A stretch of 64,000 nucleotides of DNA, taken from NCBI RefSeq assembly GCF_008831285.2, contig NC_045142.1, positions 11,546,716-11,610,715 on the forward strand, given 5' to 3'. Origin of the DNA: Nymphaea colorata. Taxonomy: Eukaryota > Streptophyta > Magnoliopsida > Nymphaeales > Nymphaeaceae. The notes below the pieces were generated by a model that was not told the DNA's origin, did no database searches, and saw only the letters and a program-made list of their open reading frames with translations. The translations under genes were made by a program, and so were the position numbers. Shown here piece after piece: positions 23,826 to 34,756 of this stretch (position 1 is the stretch's first letter; each line of letters begins with the position of its first letter).

Positions 23826-24860
23826 ATGGGCACATCCCACGGTCAGGAAGAATTAGCCGAAGTGGTGAACAAGCTGGTTGCCGACGTAGCTACTCATGAA
23901 GAAGTGTTGGACAATGCAGCCGAGTCCTTGAGGGAATGAGAGACGAGATGGCCAAGCTTATGGCCATGAGTCGGTCACTTGCTGACATAGTAACTACACT
24001 ACAAGCTGAAGTCAATGAACTTCAAGCGAAGAACCGCACATTACAATGACAAGTTTTTATAGGTGGAGGTGACGATCGACCAGTAACGGTAGATGTTTAG
24101 AGGCCAACAAAATACAATGGAAATCGGGATAGTCGTGTGATCGACAACTTTTTGTTCAAAGTGGAATACTTCCTAGACCTACAAGGCATTGTGGGAGACG
24201 ACCTTCAGGTCAAGACTACGACTATGCTGCTTAAGGGCGATGCTGTGGCATGATGGAGGAGAAAACAACTTGATATTCAAAAAGGGATCTGCACAATAAA
24301 CATTTTTGATGATTTTTAGCGAGATTTAAAGAATTACTTGATGCCCCCGAATGCGACACGCCATGCCTATCAAATAGTCGGTGAATTGAAACATACGAGA
24401 TCCTTACGAGACTATGTGAAGACCTATTAAAGGCTCATGTTAGATGTACCAGATATGCAGGAACAAGATAAACTGAACTTGTTTATTTTGGGACTTCAGC
24501 CGTGGGCACAATCTGAAGTGGAAAGATGTAATCTGGAGAGCTTGGAGGATGCTTATGTAACAGCAGAGCGCTTGACTGATACTCAGCGCAAGAGCTACAC
24601 TAACACCTTCAAGCTTTTGACGAAGCCCGACTATAGAGGAAAGAAGGAGGAATAACAGGACCACAAAGTTGAATCATCGACCCAGCACCAAGGCGAAAAG
24701 AAACATTTCTTCACAAGAGCAACAATTACCAAAATAAGGAGGCAACTTGTTGGTTCTATGAAGGGAGGCACATGACTAGGCAATGTCCAAAGTGTCTTAC
24801 GAGAGACAACCCAGCAGATACCTCAAGATAATTTGTTAATGCGGTACAAGGTGAAGAAGG
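23826..24860 (+). pseudogene. Chromovirus gag, disrupted
   Basis: A possible start at 23826 (MGTSHGQEELAEVV) leads into a coiled-coil-like region interrupted by stops, then a retrotransposon gag core. That core includes FLFKVE, DDLQVKTTTMLLKGDAVA, KQLDIQKGI, NYLMPPNATRHAY, SLRDYVKTY and the open stretch 24437-24655. At least three in-frame stops interrupt it. A zinc-knuckle-like CWFYEGRHMTRQC at about 24751 has Tyr where the second Cys belongs. The product would form the virus-like particle if intact, but this copy cannot. Confidence 0.82.
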
Positions 24861-24873
24861 GGAATGATCGAAG

Positions 24874-27800
24874 ATGGGTGCGCTTCAACTTCTGAACACG
24901 TTGAAAAGGAAAGAGAAAGCAAAGGTGACAACGACACCTTTCAATGCACTAATGTACCTAGAGATTCTGGTGAATGGAAAGCCTATGATGGCTATGGTAG
25001 ACACGGGTGCCACGCACAACTTCATCTCAGATGAAGAGGCGAGGAGATTGGGTCTCACCCTTGAGAAGGGAGATTTGCGCATGAAGGCGGTTAACTTAAA
25101 GGCAAAACCCATCCACGGAGTGGCTCGGGATGTAGTTGTGAAGATTAAGATTTGGTTAAGGAAAGCCAACTTCTCGGTGGTTCTAATGGATGATTTTTGG
25201 ATGATTCTAGGCATGAAGCTCCTTAGTGCAGCGAAGATAGTCCCAATTCTACATTTGCGTAGTGTCAACATTATGGACGAGAAGTCTCCTTGTATAGTCC
25301 CAGCAATAATAGTAAGGAAAGACAAGGGCAAAGCCGCGATGATATCTGCTCTTCAATTGAAGAAAGGCCTAAAGCCCGGCGACGAGACGTACTTGGTGGC
25401 AATCAGGGAAGTGCCTAATGGCGCTTGCACTTGTCTGAGAGGAATTCACAGGGACAATGCCTACGGAGCTCCCTAGACGACTGCCACCTGAACGTGAAGT
25501 GGATCACGCCATAGAACTGACTCCTGTGCCAAACCACCGGCAATGGCATCCTACAGAATGACTCATACATGGTTAAAAGAGCTTTGATGATAACTGGTTG
25601 ACATGCTAGTTGGAAGTATAATCAGACCATCTAAAGCTCCTTCTAAAGCACCAGTGCTGTTTCAGGCGAAACATGACGGCACCAAAATGTTATGTGTGGA
25701 CTACAGGGCATTGAATAAGGTAACAGTGAAGAATAAGTACCTTTTACCTTTGATTTCCGACCTCTTTGATCAGCTGGGTGGAACTCGAGTATTTTCTAAG
25801 TTAGACCTTCGATCAAAATGTTGGCAAGTTCCGATTGTTGATGGCGATGAGCCGAAGACAACCTGCGTCGCTTGCTACGGTGCCTTTGAATTCTTAGTAA
25901 TGCCATTCGGGTTGACAAATGCTCTTGCAACCTTTTCAACTCTAATGAACAAGATATTCTATATGTACTTGGATAAGTTCGTGGTGGTCTATCTTGACGA
26001 TATTGTGGTGTGTAGCGGCTCGATGGAAAGTCACGTGGGACACTTACGAACAGTGGTCAAGGTGCAAAGGGAGAACGAACTCTATGTGAAGAACGAGAAG
26101 TGCTTATTCAGTCAACAAGAAATCAATTTTCTCAGCCACATACTACAGAATGGTCAGCTACAGATGGACACAGAAAAGGTGAGAGCTATTCAGGATTGCA
26201 AACCGCCAACCAATGTATAGGAGTTGAGTTCATTCCTCGGCTTGGCGAACTACTATCGGCGATTCATTGAGGGGTATTCTTTGATAGCTGCACTTCTCAC
26301 AGATTTGCTGAAGAAGAGCCGAACTTGGGCTTGAGAGGAACTTGAGGAAGATGCCTTTAATCGATTGAAGAAGGCCTTAACGCAGGAGCCTGTGCTCAGA
26401 TTACCTAATCACAGCAAGAAGTTCGAAGTTCACACAGATGCTTCAGATTTTGCTATTGGCAGAGTTCTGATATGCAGGAGGGACATTCGGTTGCCTACGA
26501 AAGCAGAAAGCTCAAAGATGCGGAGCGGCGATACTTTGTGCATGAAAGGAAAATGACGGCCGTTATCCTCTGCCTTCGCATGTGGAGACACTATTTATTG
26601 GGAGCTCAGTTTATGGTGAAGACGGATAATGTAGCTACGAGCTACTTCCAGACTCAGAAGAAGTTGACCCCGAAGCAAGCCCGATGGCAGGAATTTATTA
26701 TGAAATTTGATTTCACCTTAGAGTATAAGGTAGGAAAGACTAACGTCGTAGCAGATGCGTTAAGTTGAAAGGCGGAGCTGGCAGCTACTCAGACGACATT
26801 ATTCAAAGTACAGCTGGAGAGTGCTCTTCTCTGGCGGATTCAATAGGGCATGACGCAAGATACTGTGGCCAAGCACTTGGTTGAGGCAGTTGAGGCTGGA
26901 AAGACGCGGCAATTCTGGTTGCGTGATGGACTTCTGATGTCGAACAGTGGGCAAGTGTTTGTGCCTAGGTGGGAAAACCTTTGGCAAGAGCTACTGAAGG
27001 AATGCCACGACTTGTTGTGGGCAGGCCTTCCTGGCCAGGAGCGGACGTTGGCACTCCTTGAACAAGGCTACTACTGGCCACAAATGCGAGATGACGTAGA
27101 GGACTACATGAAGACGTGCTTGATCTGCTAGCAAGACAAAAAGATGAATTAGAAGACTGTCGGTCTCTTGGAGCCTCTTTCTATTCCAGAATGTCAATGG
27201 GAGTGCCTCTCTTTGGACTTCATCGTCATCTTACTCAAAGTTGACGGCTTCAGCTCCATCTTTGTGGTTGTGGACAGATTCTCAAAGTGTGCGACCTTCA
27301 TCCTAGCCTCTAAAGAATGTCATGTTGGAGCTGTTTGTGAAACATAGTGAAGCATTGGGGCATGCCGAAAAGCATTGTCAGTGATCATGATGCCCGCTTC
27401 ACAAGGAAGTTCTAGCGCGATGTGTTTAGTTTGTTGGGCTCAAACTTATTGTTCTCAACAAGTTTCCACCTACAAACTGACGGTCAAATTGAACAGATCA
27501 ACGACTTATTAGAAATATACCTTCGGCACTATGTCAGCGCAAATTAGAAGAATTGGGTGAAGTTACTTGATGTAGCCTAATTTTGTTACAATTTGCAGAA
27601 AATTGAGACTTCTGGACATAGTCTGTTCGAGATAGCCACTGGACAATAGCCGTTGATGCCTCATACCCTTTCTGCTTAAGAGAATGGACAACCTACCTTC
27701 GCCTACCAGTTGGTCTGTGACTGGCAAGAACAAAAGGAGTTGGCTAAGGCGTTCCTACACAAGGCCACCAAGAAGATGAAAAAGTTTGCAAATCAGAGTC

Positions 27801-28282
27801 GAAGGCCAATGAAATTCCGAGTGAGCGATCAAGTCCTCGTGAAGCTTTATCCAGACTGGACGAGCATCTTCCGTGGCCGACACAGGTCGTTGATTCGGAA
27901 GTATGAAGGACCCTTCACCGTGCTGAAGATGATCGAGAAGCTGGCCTACAAGCTAGATCTGCCACCAGACTTTAAGGTGCATTCAGTGTTCCATGTCTAT
28001 AACCTAAAGATCTTCTATTTTGATGAGGAAGACCTAGATAGGAGCATCCCAGAACGAGACCTGATCATGCAGCAAGCCCCACCAATCAAGCGAGCAATGG
28101 ACCGTTAGATGAAAGAAATTCTTTGGCACAAAACCAACTGTCTATGAGAGCCAAAGAAGTACCAAGTGAAGTGGATATGAGAGCAAAATCCAACCTGGGA
28201 GTATGCATTCCGTATAAAGCAGCGCTGCTCACTGGAAGTCAAGGCCTACTATGAAGCAGCTGGCGCAGAGGATGGTGCTTGA
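24874..28282 (+). pseudogene. Chromovirus pol (protease, RT, RNase H, integrase, chromodomain), disrupted
   Basis: Domains run in Ty3/gypsy order. Aspartic protease, 24874-25476, has the DTGATHNF active site. The LPPEREVDH linker (about 25470) lies in a shifted frame. RT, 25603-26220, has KLDLRS, MPFGLTNA and YLDDIVV. RNase H, about 26400-26768, has HTDASDF and ends TNVVADALS, with a frameshift near 26470. Integrase, about 26850-27700, has GYYWPQM, LSLDFIV, VSDHDARF and LQTDGQIEQ. Its C-terminal part (27710-28108) has KYEGPFTVLK and LPPDFKVHSVFHV. A decayed chromodomain (YQVKW..NPTWEY) follows to 28282. The order pol-chromodomain, LTRs near 400 bp and total length near 5.4 kb suggest a Reina-type chromovirus. 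Multiple stops and shifts mean it is not autonomous. Confidence 0.9.
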
Positions 28283-28285
28283 TTT

Positions 28286-28296
28286 GAAGGGGGGAG
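28286..28296 (+). promoter_or_regulatory. Polypurine tract
   Basis: GAAGGGGGGAG directly before the 3' LTR is the expected plus-strand primer of the element. Confidence 0.82.
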
Positions 28297-28298
28297 CA

Positions 28299-28683
28299 TG
28301 TTCCCCTGTGTCTGAGAGTCTGTACAGTCTTTTGCTTTGTTTTACAATGTACTTCCTTTGATTATTGCTTGTTTACTTGTAAGGGAGTACCCTTCCATCG
28401 GTCTAAGTGTCATATGTGGGGATTCTATGTTTTGGGTGGTCGACATTGAAATCATTTCTATGCGGCTTCGACCATCCTATAAGTAAGTTGAGATCTTTTA
28501 TCCTTTCTTACCTTCCTCGTGATGTACTAAGTTTTCCAAGTAAATACATTATGAGTTCTTTATTCACACTGTTTTCTTTGTACACTGTTTTCAAAATGCT
28601 CTTTGTGCCCCTTTCAGTGGTTAAGGCTGACGGCAATTAGGTTCTTGCTGTGCTGCACGGACTGAAGGAGTCAGCCCGTGACA
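28299..28683 (+). mobile_element. 3' LTR of chromovirus
   Basis: Starts TGTTCCCCTGTG and ends GCCCGTGACA. It is the partner of 23264-23669. It is shorter by about 20 bp, mainly because it lacks one copy of a short internal repeat. Dinucleotide repeats surround the insertion point ((CT)n left, (CA)n(CT)n right), so no target duplication can be read. Confidence 0.88.
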
Positions 28684-28689
28684 CACACA

Positions 28690-28800
28690 CACACACACTC
28701 TCTCTCTTGTATGCATGTATGTGTTTGAAGCCGATCAATTTTTAGAAATCAGTACTGTAATACCAACCTACTTGTTTCCAAACAATTGTAACATTATATA
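28690..28800. repeat. Unclassified 1.4-kb repeat, copy 1, right part
   Basis: CTCTCTCTTGTATGCATGTA followed by GTGTTTGAAG and, at its end, TGTAACATTATATACA continues copy 1. It matches 36055-36160 of copy 2, showing that the chromovirus sits inside the repeat. Confidence 0.75.
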
Positions 28801-28804
28801 CATA

Positions 28805-29090
28805 GACAGAGAGATCAACGGAACACCACCTTTGATCATTCTAACAAGCGGCAGTAAGAAGAAGAAGAAGAAAAAATAGAGTCTGAATAATTTTCGGGTT
28901 TGCTTCTGGGAGGCACATGCTAGGGTAATCTCATGATTAGCCTTAAGTTGAAATTAGCTGGGCTTTTATAGACCGCCTCTTAGGGTTTCCCGATGCTGAA
29001 CAATGGTTACAACCAAAGAGATTTGTTGTCAGTTTTCTTATTTAATCTCGTAATAGCAAGTGGACCCTATTACAGTTACAAGATGTAAAG
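28805..29090. other. Noncoding sequence between repeat copy 1 and a gypsy relic
   Basis: Includes a short GAA repeat near 28856-28874. It may include remains of the adjacent gypsy element, but no motif is legible. Confidence 0.35.
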
Positions 29091-29099
29091 ATAAGACTC

Positions 29100-30088
29100 A
29101 GTGCTACTATTCAACACCGAATACATTTTGGAGATAGTATTTTTGCTTGTAGGGCACCATGGTGCACTTATCACCCCTCAAATAGACAACCAAACCAAGG
29201 TTGTCAACCATCGTCTTGAGACACATGCTACTTTGCAAGATAGCACAGACTACTTCTCATGTCTGAACTCTATTGCAATACCAACTGGCATTTGTCCACA
29301 GGCATAGCACCCTTGGAAGCTGTTTATAAACGGCATCCACCGTCAGAATCACAAGGGAGGAAGAGGTTGTGCGCTACAGAACCCTTAGCAGCGGTTTGAA
29401 ATCACATGTTCATCGAATACAACTGTAAGCGTCGTGAACAACATTATGGCATGGGGTATTGGGTACATCTGCGCAGGTTGGCCCATGGAACTGGTTAATG
29501 CCTGCCGTGAGGCTACAACAAGTTGGCTCCTTGCTACGTTTGACCATACAAGATCATTAGAAAGGTCGGGACCTTGGCTTATGAGCTACTACTGTCGGAA
29601 GGTAGCAACATCCACCTCGTCTTTCATGTCTTCAAATAGAAGCCCTGTCTTCAACCCTCCATTAGATGAGGAAGCTACGACTATGGCCAGGGGAGGAGCC
29701 AAAATTTTTTTATGAGGCGGGCCAAACTAAAGTTTCTAAATTTTTACTAGGGCCAAAATATCATTTTTCAAAATTTTTATATAGAATAAGTAAAATTTCT
29801 TAAAATTTACATGTAAATTTAAAAAAAAAATTGAGATGGGGGCCAAGGCCCATGTAGGCCCTACTCAGGCTCCCCCCCTCACTGTGCCCATCCTAGAAAA
29901 GCAACTCACTGCATATCCTTATAGATGGCTTATAATATCAACAATGGCATCCAGACGACCGAGTGACTAATTGAATGGAATCACCATGAAAACAACCCAG
30001 CCACATGGGTGCCTGTAGAAGAAATTACACAACAATATCTAGATTTCACGCCTTGAGAACAAGGTGTTTCTGAAGAAGGGAAATTGTT
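29100..30088 (+). pseudogene. Second Ty3/gypsy pol relic (integrase C-terminus and chromodomain)
   Basis: Read through stops and shifts, this gives PQIDNQTKVVNHRLE (near 29173, the TDGQTEVVNR integrase motif), GIAPLEAVYKRHPP (near 29300), a KLAP..PYKIIRKVGTLAYELLL stretch (near 29525), SNIHLVFHVFK (near 29605), then after an inserted MITE a chromodomain-like segment with NPATWVPVEEITQQYLDF (near 30000). It is a different, more decayed element than the one at 23264. The last bases, GAAGAAGGGAAA, look like a polypurine tract. Confidence 0.85.
29688..29884. mobile_element. MITE inserted in the gypsy pol relic
   Basis: Begins CAGGGGAGGAGCC and ends GGCTCCCCCCTCACTG. Its core matches the element at 7369. 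It splits the gypsy reading frame: the PPLDEEATTMA part lies left and the ILEKQLTAYPYRW part right. The flanks do not give a clear 8-bp duplication. Confidence 0.65.
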
Positions 30089-30600
30089 AGATGTGGGCCT
30101 AACAGATCATTATAAGCCTTTACGTTCTGCTTTTTATTTTGTTTTCATATGTCTTTGGCAGTAAGCCTTGGCATTGGGCCGGCCCGATAAGGAGCCGGGC
30201 TCGGGCTGGCCGACACCTGAAACCCAGCCAAGGCTCGGCCCAACCATTAAAACCCGAGCCCGAGCCCAGCTCGAGCATGGCCTGATTAAATTAAAAAATA
30301 TATATTTAATATAAAATAATATATAAATATAATTAATCATAATAGAATATCATATATATATATTAATAAAATAAATATTAAAAAATTTTCAAGCCCAGCC
30401 AGGCAGACCCGATGCCCCTTTTTTGGGCTTGGGCCTGGGCTCAAATCGGGCCGGGTACCAAGTACCTGGCGGCGGCCCGGCCTAGTGCCCAGGCTTGATC
30501 TGGCGGGTCGGGTCTTAGTTAGGTTCTGTAGTAAACTCAATCACATACAGCTGGTTATATGTGCACACTTAAGGGGGATTAGACCCTAATGAGAACGAAA
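30089..30600 (+). mobile_element. Presumed 3' LTR of the second gypsy relic, with a MITE inside
   Basis: TGTTAGATGTGGGCC follows a polypurine-like GAAGAAGGGAAA and has the look of an LTR start. The LTR end is not identifiable, so the right boundary is arbitrary. The GGCCCGGCCC-type element at 30163-30496 lies within it. Confidence 0.45.
30163..30496. mobile_element. MITE-like element with GC-rich inverted ends
   Basis: The left end AAGCCTTGGCATTGGGCCGG and the complement of the right end, AAGCCTGGGCACTAGGCCGG, match at about 17 of 20 bases. GC-rich arms full of GGGCC and GAGCCCGAGCC motifs flank an AT-rich core (30290-30385). It is the size of a MITE, non-coding, and can fold into a long hairpin. 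The target duplication is not clear. Confidence 0.6.
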
Positions 30601-31640
30601 ATCATCTTCTGAAGTTGGGTTTTTGTGTATAGAAAAGGGCATGTTCAGCTCCCTTACAATACAAGCTTTCAAGGGCTGGTGGTCCATACTAGTCACATAG
30701 TAGCTCTGCTAAGTTGTGCAGATAAAGGCATGTCAAGGAAGAAACATTTTTTTGTGGTGTCCCTTCCATTGATCCACATCATTGAATTAAGATGTGTCCC
30801 TTTCCCAGCACAAAATTGTGCACATTTTGAGAAAATTTAGGTATCAGTGGCACTATGCTGCATTAGCTTAGCAAAGATTTGCTTGGTAAGGACATGAGTG
30901 GCATCTCTCTATGTCCCATTATTGAAGGTGTCTTCTTTTGCATTCTTGTTCTTATGTTTCCAACATGTCCTTGTCAAGGAATCTTTTGTCTCTTTTTTTT
31001 TTTTTTATATGTCTCTCTCTTTCTGTTTCCCTACTACTGGTGGCATCACTCTTCACAGATAAACTCTCGCTAATAAGGGCCGACATGCCATTGATCCTTC
31101 TAAATGATGCTATGTGTGTGTCCACAAATCTTTGTCAACTGAAGAATTCTATTTTATATTCTTATGCCTTTAATCCTCTCTATTTCTGCTACCAGAAAGG
31201 TGTTACACTCTTCTTTAGGAGGTGAGGGGCTTGAACCAATGTAACCTACAATCTCTCTCTCTCTCTCTCTTTGTGTGTGTAGCTGCCACAAGAGAAGGGC
31301 ATAATGTCAAAGAAGCCATTACTGCACTTAATATCTCTCTATCCCTCTATCTTTGTCTCTATTTACATGGAGTAATATTTTCCTAGTCATTTTGGTATGT
31401 TAGGTTACAATAGGAAATTTTCCAGTTTTTGGATATGAATGTGCTATGTTATTAAAGTATGTTCTTGTTCCTTGTTTATATATTGCTTATAATTTCTCAT
31501 AACCTTGAAGCTGATGAATATGCACTCACAATTTCAATTAAAATTTCTTTTTTTTTTCACCCTTTATCTCACTAATCATCATTGTCTTCATTCACTTTAT
31601 GTTAAGATTAAAGACCCTTTATTCTATTGAATATCACAAG
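30600..31640. other. Intergenic sequence, no gene recognised
   Basis: AT-rich with a (CT)n run near 31249-31272 and T-runs near 30990 and 31550. Frames here are rich in Ser/Leu/Phe and lack motifs. Confidence 0.4.
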
Positions 31641-31799
31641 AACAAATATAACTACAAGCCACGTCTTTTAAGCTGGCATTGTTATGTTGATGCATGCTAG
31701 CATTTCTTGATTGGTCTAATGAAAGCCCAAATCCTAAGATAATTAATGTTTTAAGAATTGATTGTAGCTTAAATGTCCTTAACAACTCATCATCCTCTG

Positions 31800-34003
31800 A
31801 AATAAATCGAGCATACTAAACATGTGGCTGAATAGATGAATCGAGGCTATGAAAAGGAACTTTTTCCTTGTCATATGATCATTCCAGAACTATTTAAATC
31901 CAAAGGTTATCTTTGCCACCAACTTGATTCAATACAAGTAAAAAATAAATTATCTACTTCTTCAATCACATTTGCTTGTTGTTTTTGTTTTTAAAACAAC
32001 TGGCTTCTACATGACAACACTTGTAACATTTTTTACCTCTGCAATTTTGATATTGATTTTTTTTTTCATGTTTTTTTTGTCTCTTGACATCCTTAGACAA
32101 ATCTTCCTCCCTCTATCATGGTCACAAAAACCTCATTAGTAACCACCATGACATAGAAACCATACATATGTATATTTTGTCAATTTTCTTCTTATAATTC
32201 ACATCAGCTTTATAATTAAAATCTTACTTAGAAGTCTTTTCTACCACCATGTTTATCCTCTCTTCAAGCACTTAAAGAGAAGCCATGAGTTTATTAAGAA
32301 AATAAATTTGATTAGTCCTCAGATTTTTCAATGGATGAGACCACATGATCAAATTTAAATAGGTGAACTTTGATGACTTTTGTATTATTTATTGATCATT
32401 ATTATCTTCACTTCTTCATTTGATTTTCTAAATGGACTCACTTGATTTCAGGTAAGAGTTTCAATTATCTGTGTAGTGTTTGCAATTTCACTTTACTTCT
32501 TGTCACCAAGGAAATCTTGTTTAAGTGTCTTCCATGCTTCATTTAATTTATGTACAATTTTTATTCTAGGAAGGATCAAACTAACTATAGCTTGCTGTAG
32601 CAATAACAGTGCCTTTGCATCACTTTCCCAAGCATTTTCATATCCACTTTATTGCCGATTATATCTCCATTTGTAGTATATTTTTATTTCTACATAACCA
32701 TATTAAGCTAATTCCTCTCGATCTTTAGAAATATAAAAAAGTACACATCTTCATTGTCTATGACTCATAATAATAGGAACCAAATATTGTAAAAAAAATT
32801 ATGTATTTGAATTGGGCCACCATGAATTACCTCACACATAAACTAAGTTATGAATCATTTTACCTCTCCAAGTTATAGAATCTACCCCTCAACAAAAAAT
32901 CTACTTAAAAAATATCAAGCATAGGTCAGGACTGCTTCTCAAAGCAAGTTTTGGAAGCGAGATATGCTTGAAAAAAAAAATAGTAATGAAAGTATGCAAA
33001 AAACAAACAATAATAGCGCATAATATAAAATTGAATTCTCAAAATTTCTTTAAAAGAACATAATGGCCACTGCAAGAGAACCTCTTATATTTTTCAAAGA
33101 ATAGAACTGAGTACATATAGAAATATCTCCATTTGTAGTATATTTTTATTTCTACATAACCATATTAAACTAATTCCTCTCGATCTTTAGAAATATAGAA
33201 AAGTACACATCTTCATTGTCCATGACTCATAATAATAGGTACCAAATATTGGAAAAAAATTATGTACTTGAGTTGGGCCACTATGAATTACCTCACACAT
33301 ACACTAAGTTATGAATCAGTTTACCTCTCCAAGTTATGGACTATACCCTTCAACAAAAAATTTACTTAAAAAATATTAAGCATAGGTTAGGACTGCCTTT
33401 CACACCAAGTTTTGGAAGCAAGATATGCATGAAAAAAAATAGTAGCGAAAGTATGCAAAGAACAAACAATAATAGCACACAATATAAAATTGAATTCTCA
33501 AAATTTCTTTGAAAGAACATAATAGTCACTGCAGGAGAACCTCTTATATTTTTCAAAGAATAGAATTGAGTACATATAAAAATATCTCCATTTGTGGTAT
33601 ATTTCTATTTCTACATAACCATATTAAACTAATTCCTCTCAATCTTAATAAATATAGAAAAACACACATCTTCATTGTCCATGACCCATAATAATAGTTA
33701 CCAAATATTGGAAGAAAATTATGTACTTGAGTTGGGCCACCATGAATTGCCTCACACATAAACTAAGTTATGGAATCTACCCCTCAACAAAAAATCTACT
33801 TAAAAAATATCAAGCATAGGTTAGGATTGTCTGTCACACCAAGTTTTGGAAGCGAAATATGCATGAAAAAAAATAGTAGCGAAAGTTTGCAAAGAACAAA
33901 CAATAATAGCACACAATATAAAATTGAATTCTCAAAATTTCTTTGAAAGAACATAATAGTCACTATAGGAGAACCTCTTCTATTTTTCAATGGATAGAAT
34001 TAA
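31800..34003 (-). pseudogene. Ty1/copia gag-protease relic
   Basis: On the minus strand, reading leftward, the order is copia-like. The gag N-terminus has LPIFGNYYYGSWTMKM (near 33710-33660). The gag core has DAKALLLLQQAI and LNEAWKTLKQDFLGDKK (near 32630-32515), then LMASL.VLEERIN (near 32290-32250). A decayed zinc knuckle has KKCYKCCHVEASC (near 32045-32000), and a KDNLWI / FHSLDSSI protease start lies near 31940-31850. Stops and shifts are frequent. RT and integrase are not recognisable further left. The 5' part is present in three tandem copies (see 32661-34003). Confidence 0.82.
32661..34003. repeat. Three-copy tandem array, unit about 460 bp
   Basis: Units start at ATATCTCCATTTGT (32661, 33123) and ATATCTCCATTTGTGG (33582), giving periods of 462 and 459; the third unit is about 422 bp because of a short internal deletion. 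Each unit carries the leader and N-terminal part of the copia gag on the minus strand. Only the leftmost unit runs on into the rest of gag. The rightmost unit ends in a (TG)n(TA)n tract where the others have TACATATAGAAATAT-like sequence. Confidence 0.92.

Positions 34004-34099
<96 letters not shown>
34004..34099. repeat. Compound (TG)n(TA)n microsatellite
   Basis: About 9 TG units followed by about 39 TA units. It marks the right edge of the 460-bp tandem array. Confidence 0.95.
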
Positions 34100-34101
<2 letters not shown>

Positions 34102-34756
34102 AAGAACTGTCACTACTGACATGTTTCTCATGTTTGGGTTATGGTATCAAAAATATCACACTGTGTGCCTCCATGATTTCAACCCATTAAAAACTAACAC
34201 CCACTTATGAATTGAGAACCTAAAAAGAATGTTCTTGAAAACATGGGCCAATTTTCATGTTCCCAACTACACTTTTTTAAAAATCTCCATAATAACAAGT
34301 TACATTGTCGAATGATATAATTTGTGAAAGAATTTAGCCTGACTACTAAAATGTATAATTCCCAACTTGCTTGGATTTTTGGTACAACACATATTTTAGG
34401 AAGGGCATCAAGTTAGGTTTCTAGTGTTCTAAAATAGATTCAAGATTGTCTACTCATTGTGAAACCAAAAATCAGTTGACGTTTATAGTGGTTTAGGGGC
34501 AATCACTTTTGAAAAGTTATAGCTAATTGATGGAAGTTTGAAATTTATAATTTCAAACATATATCAACAATGTGAATAAAAACACTATGAATGAATGTTT
34601 TGATGTTAGATTAAATTTGTTAGTGTGAAGTAGCGTATGCATCAATGCTTTGCTTTTAACTATTTGTACTACCTAATCCAGCATTGTGAGACATGATGGA
34701 GCATGTGTGGTCAATCCAAAATGATAGTATTGACTGATGCTTATGGATAATTGTTA

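Noticed and set aside
33362-33990. Two similar 64-residue minus-strand frames that look like a repeated small hydrophobic protein
   Set aside because: They are equivalent parts of the 460-bp tandem units in the copia leader, not independent genes.
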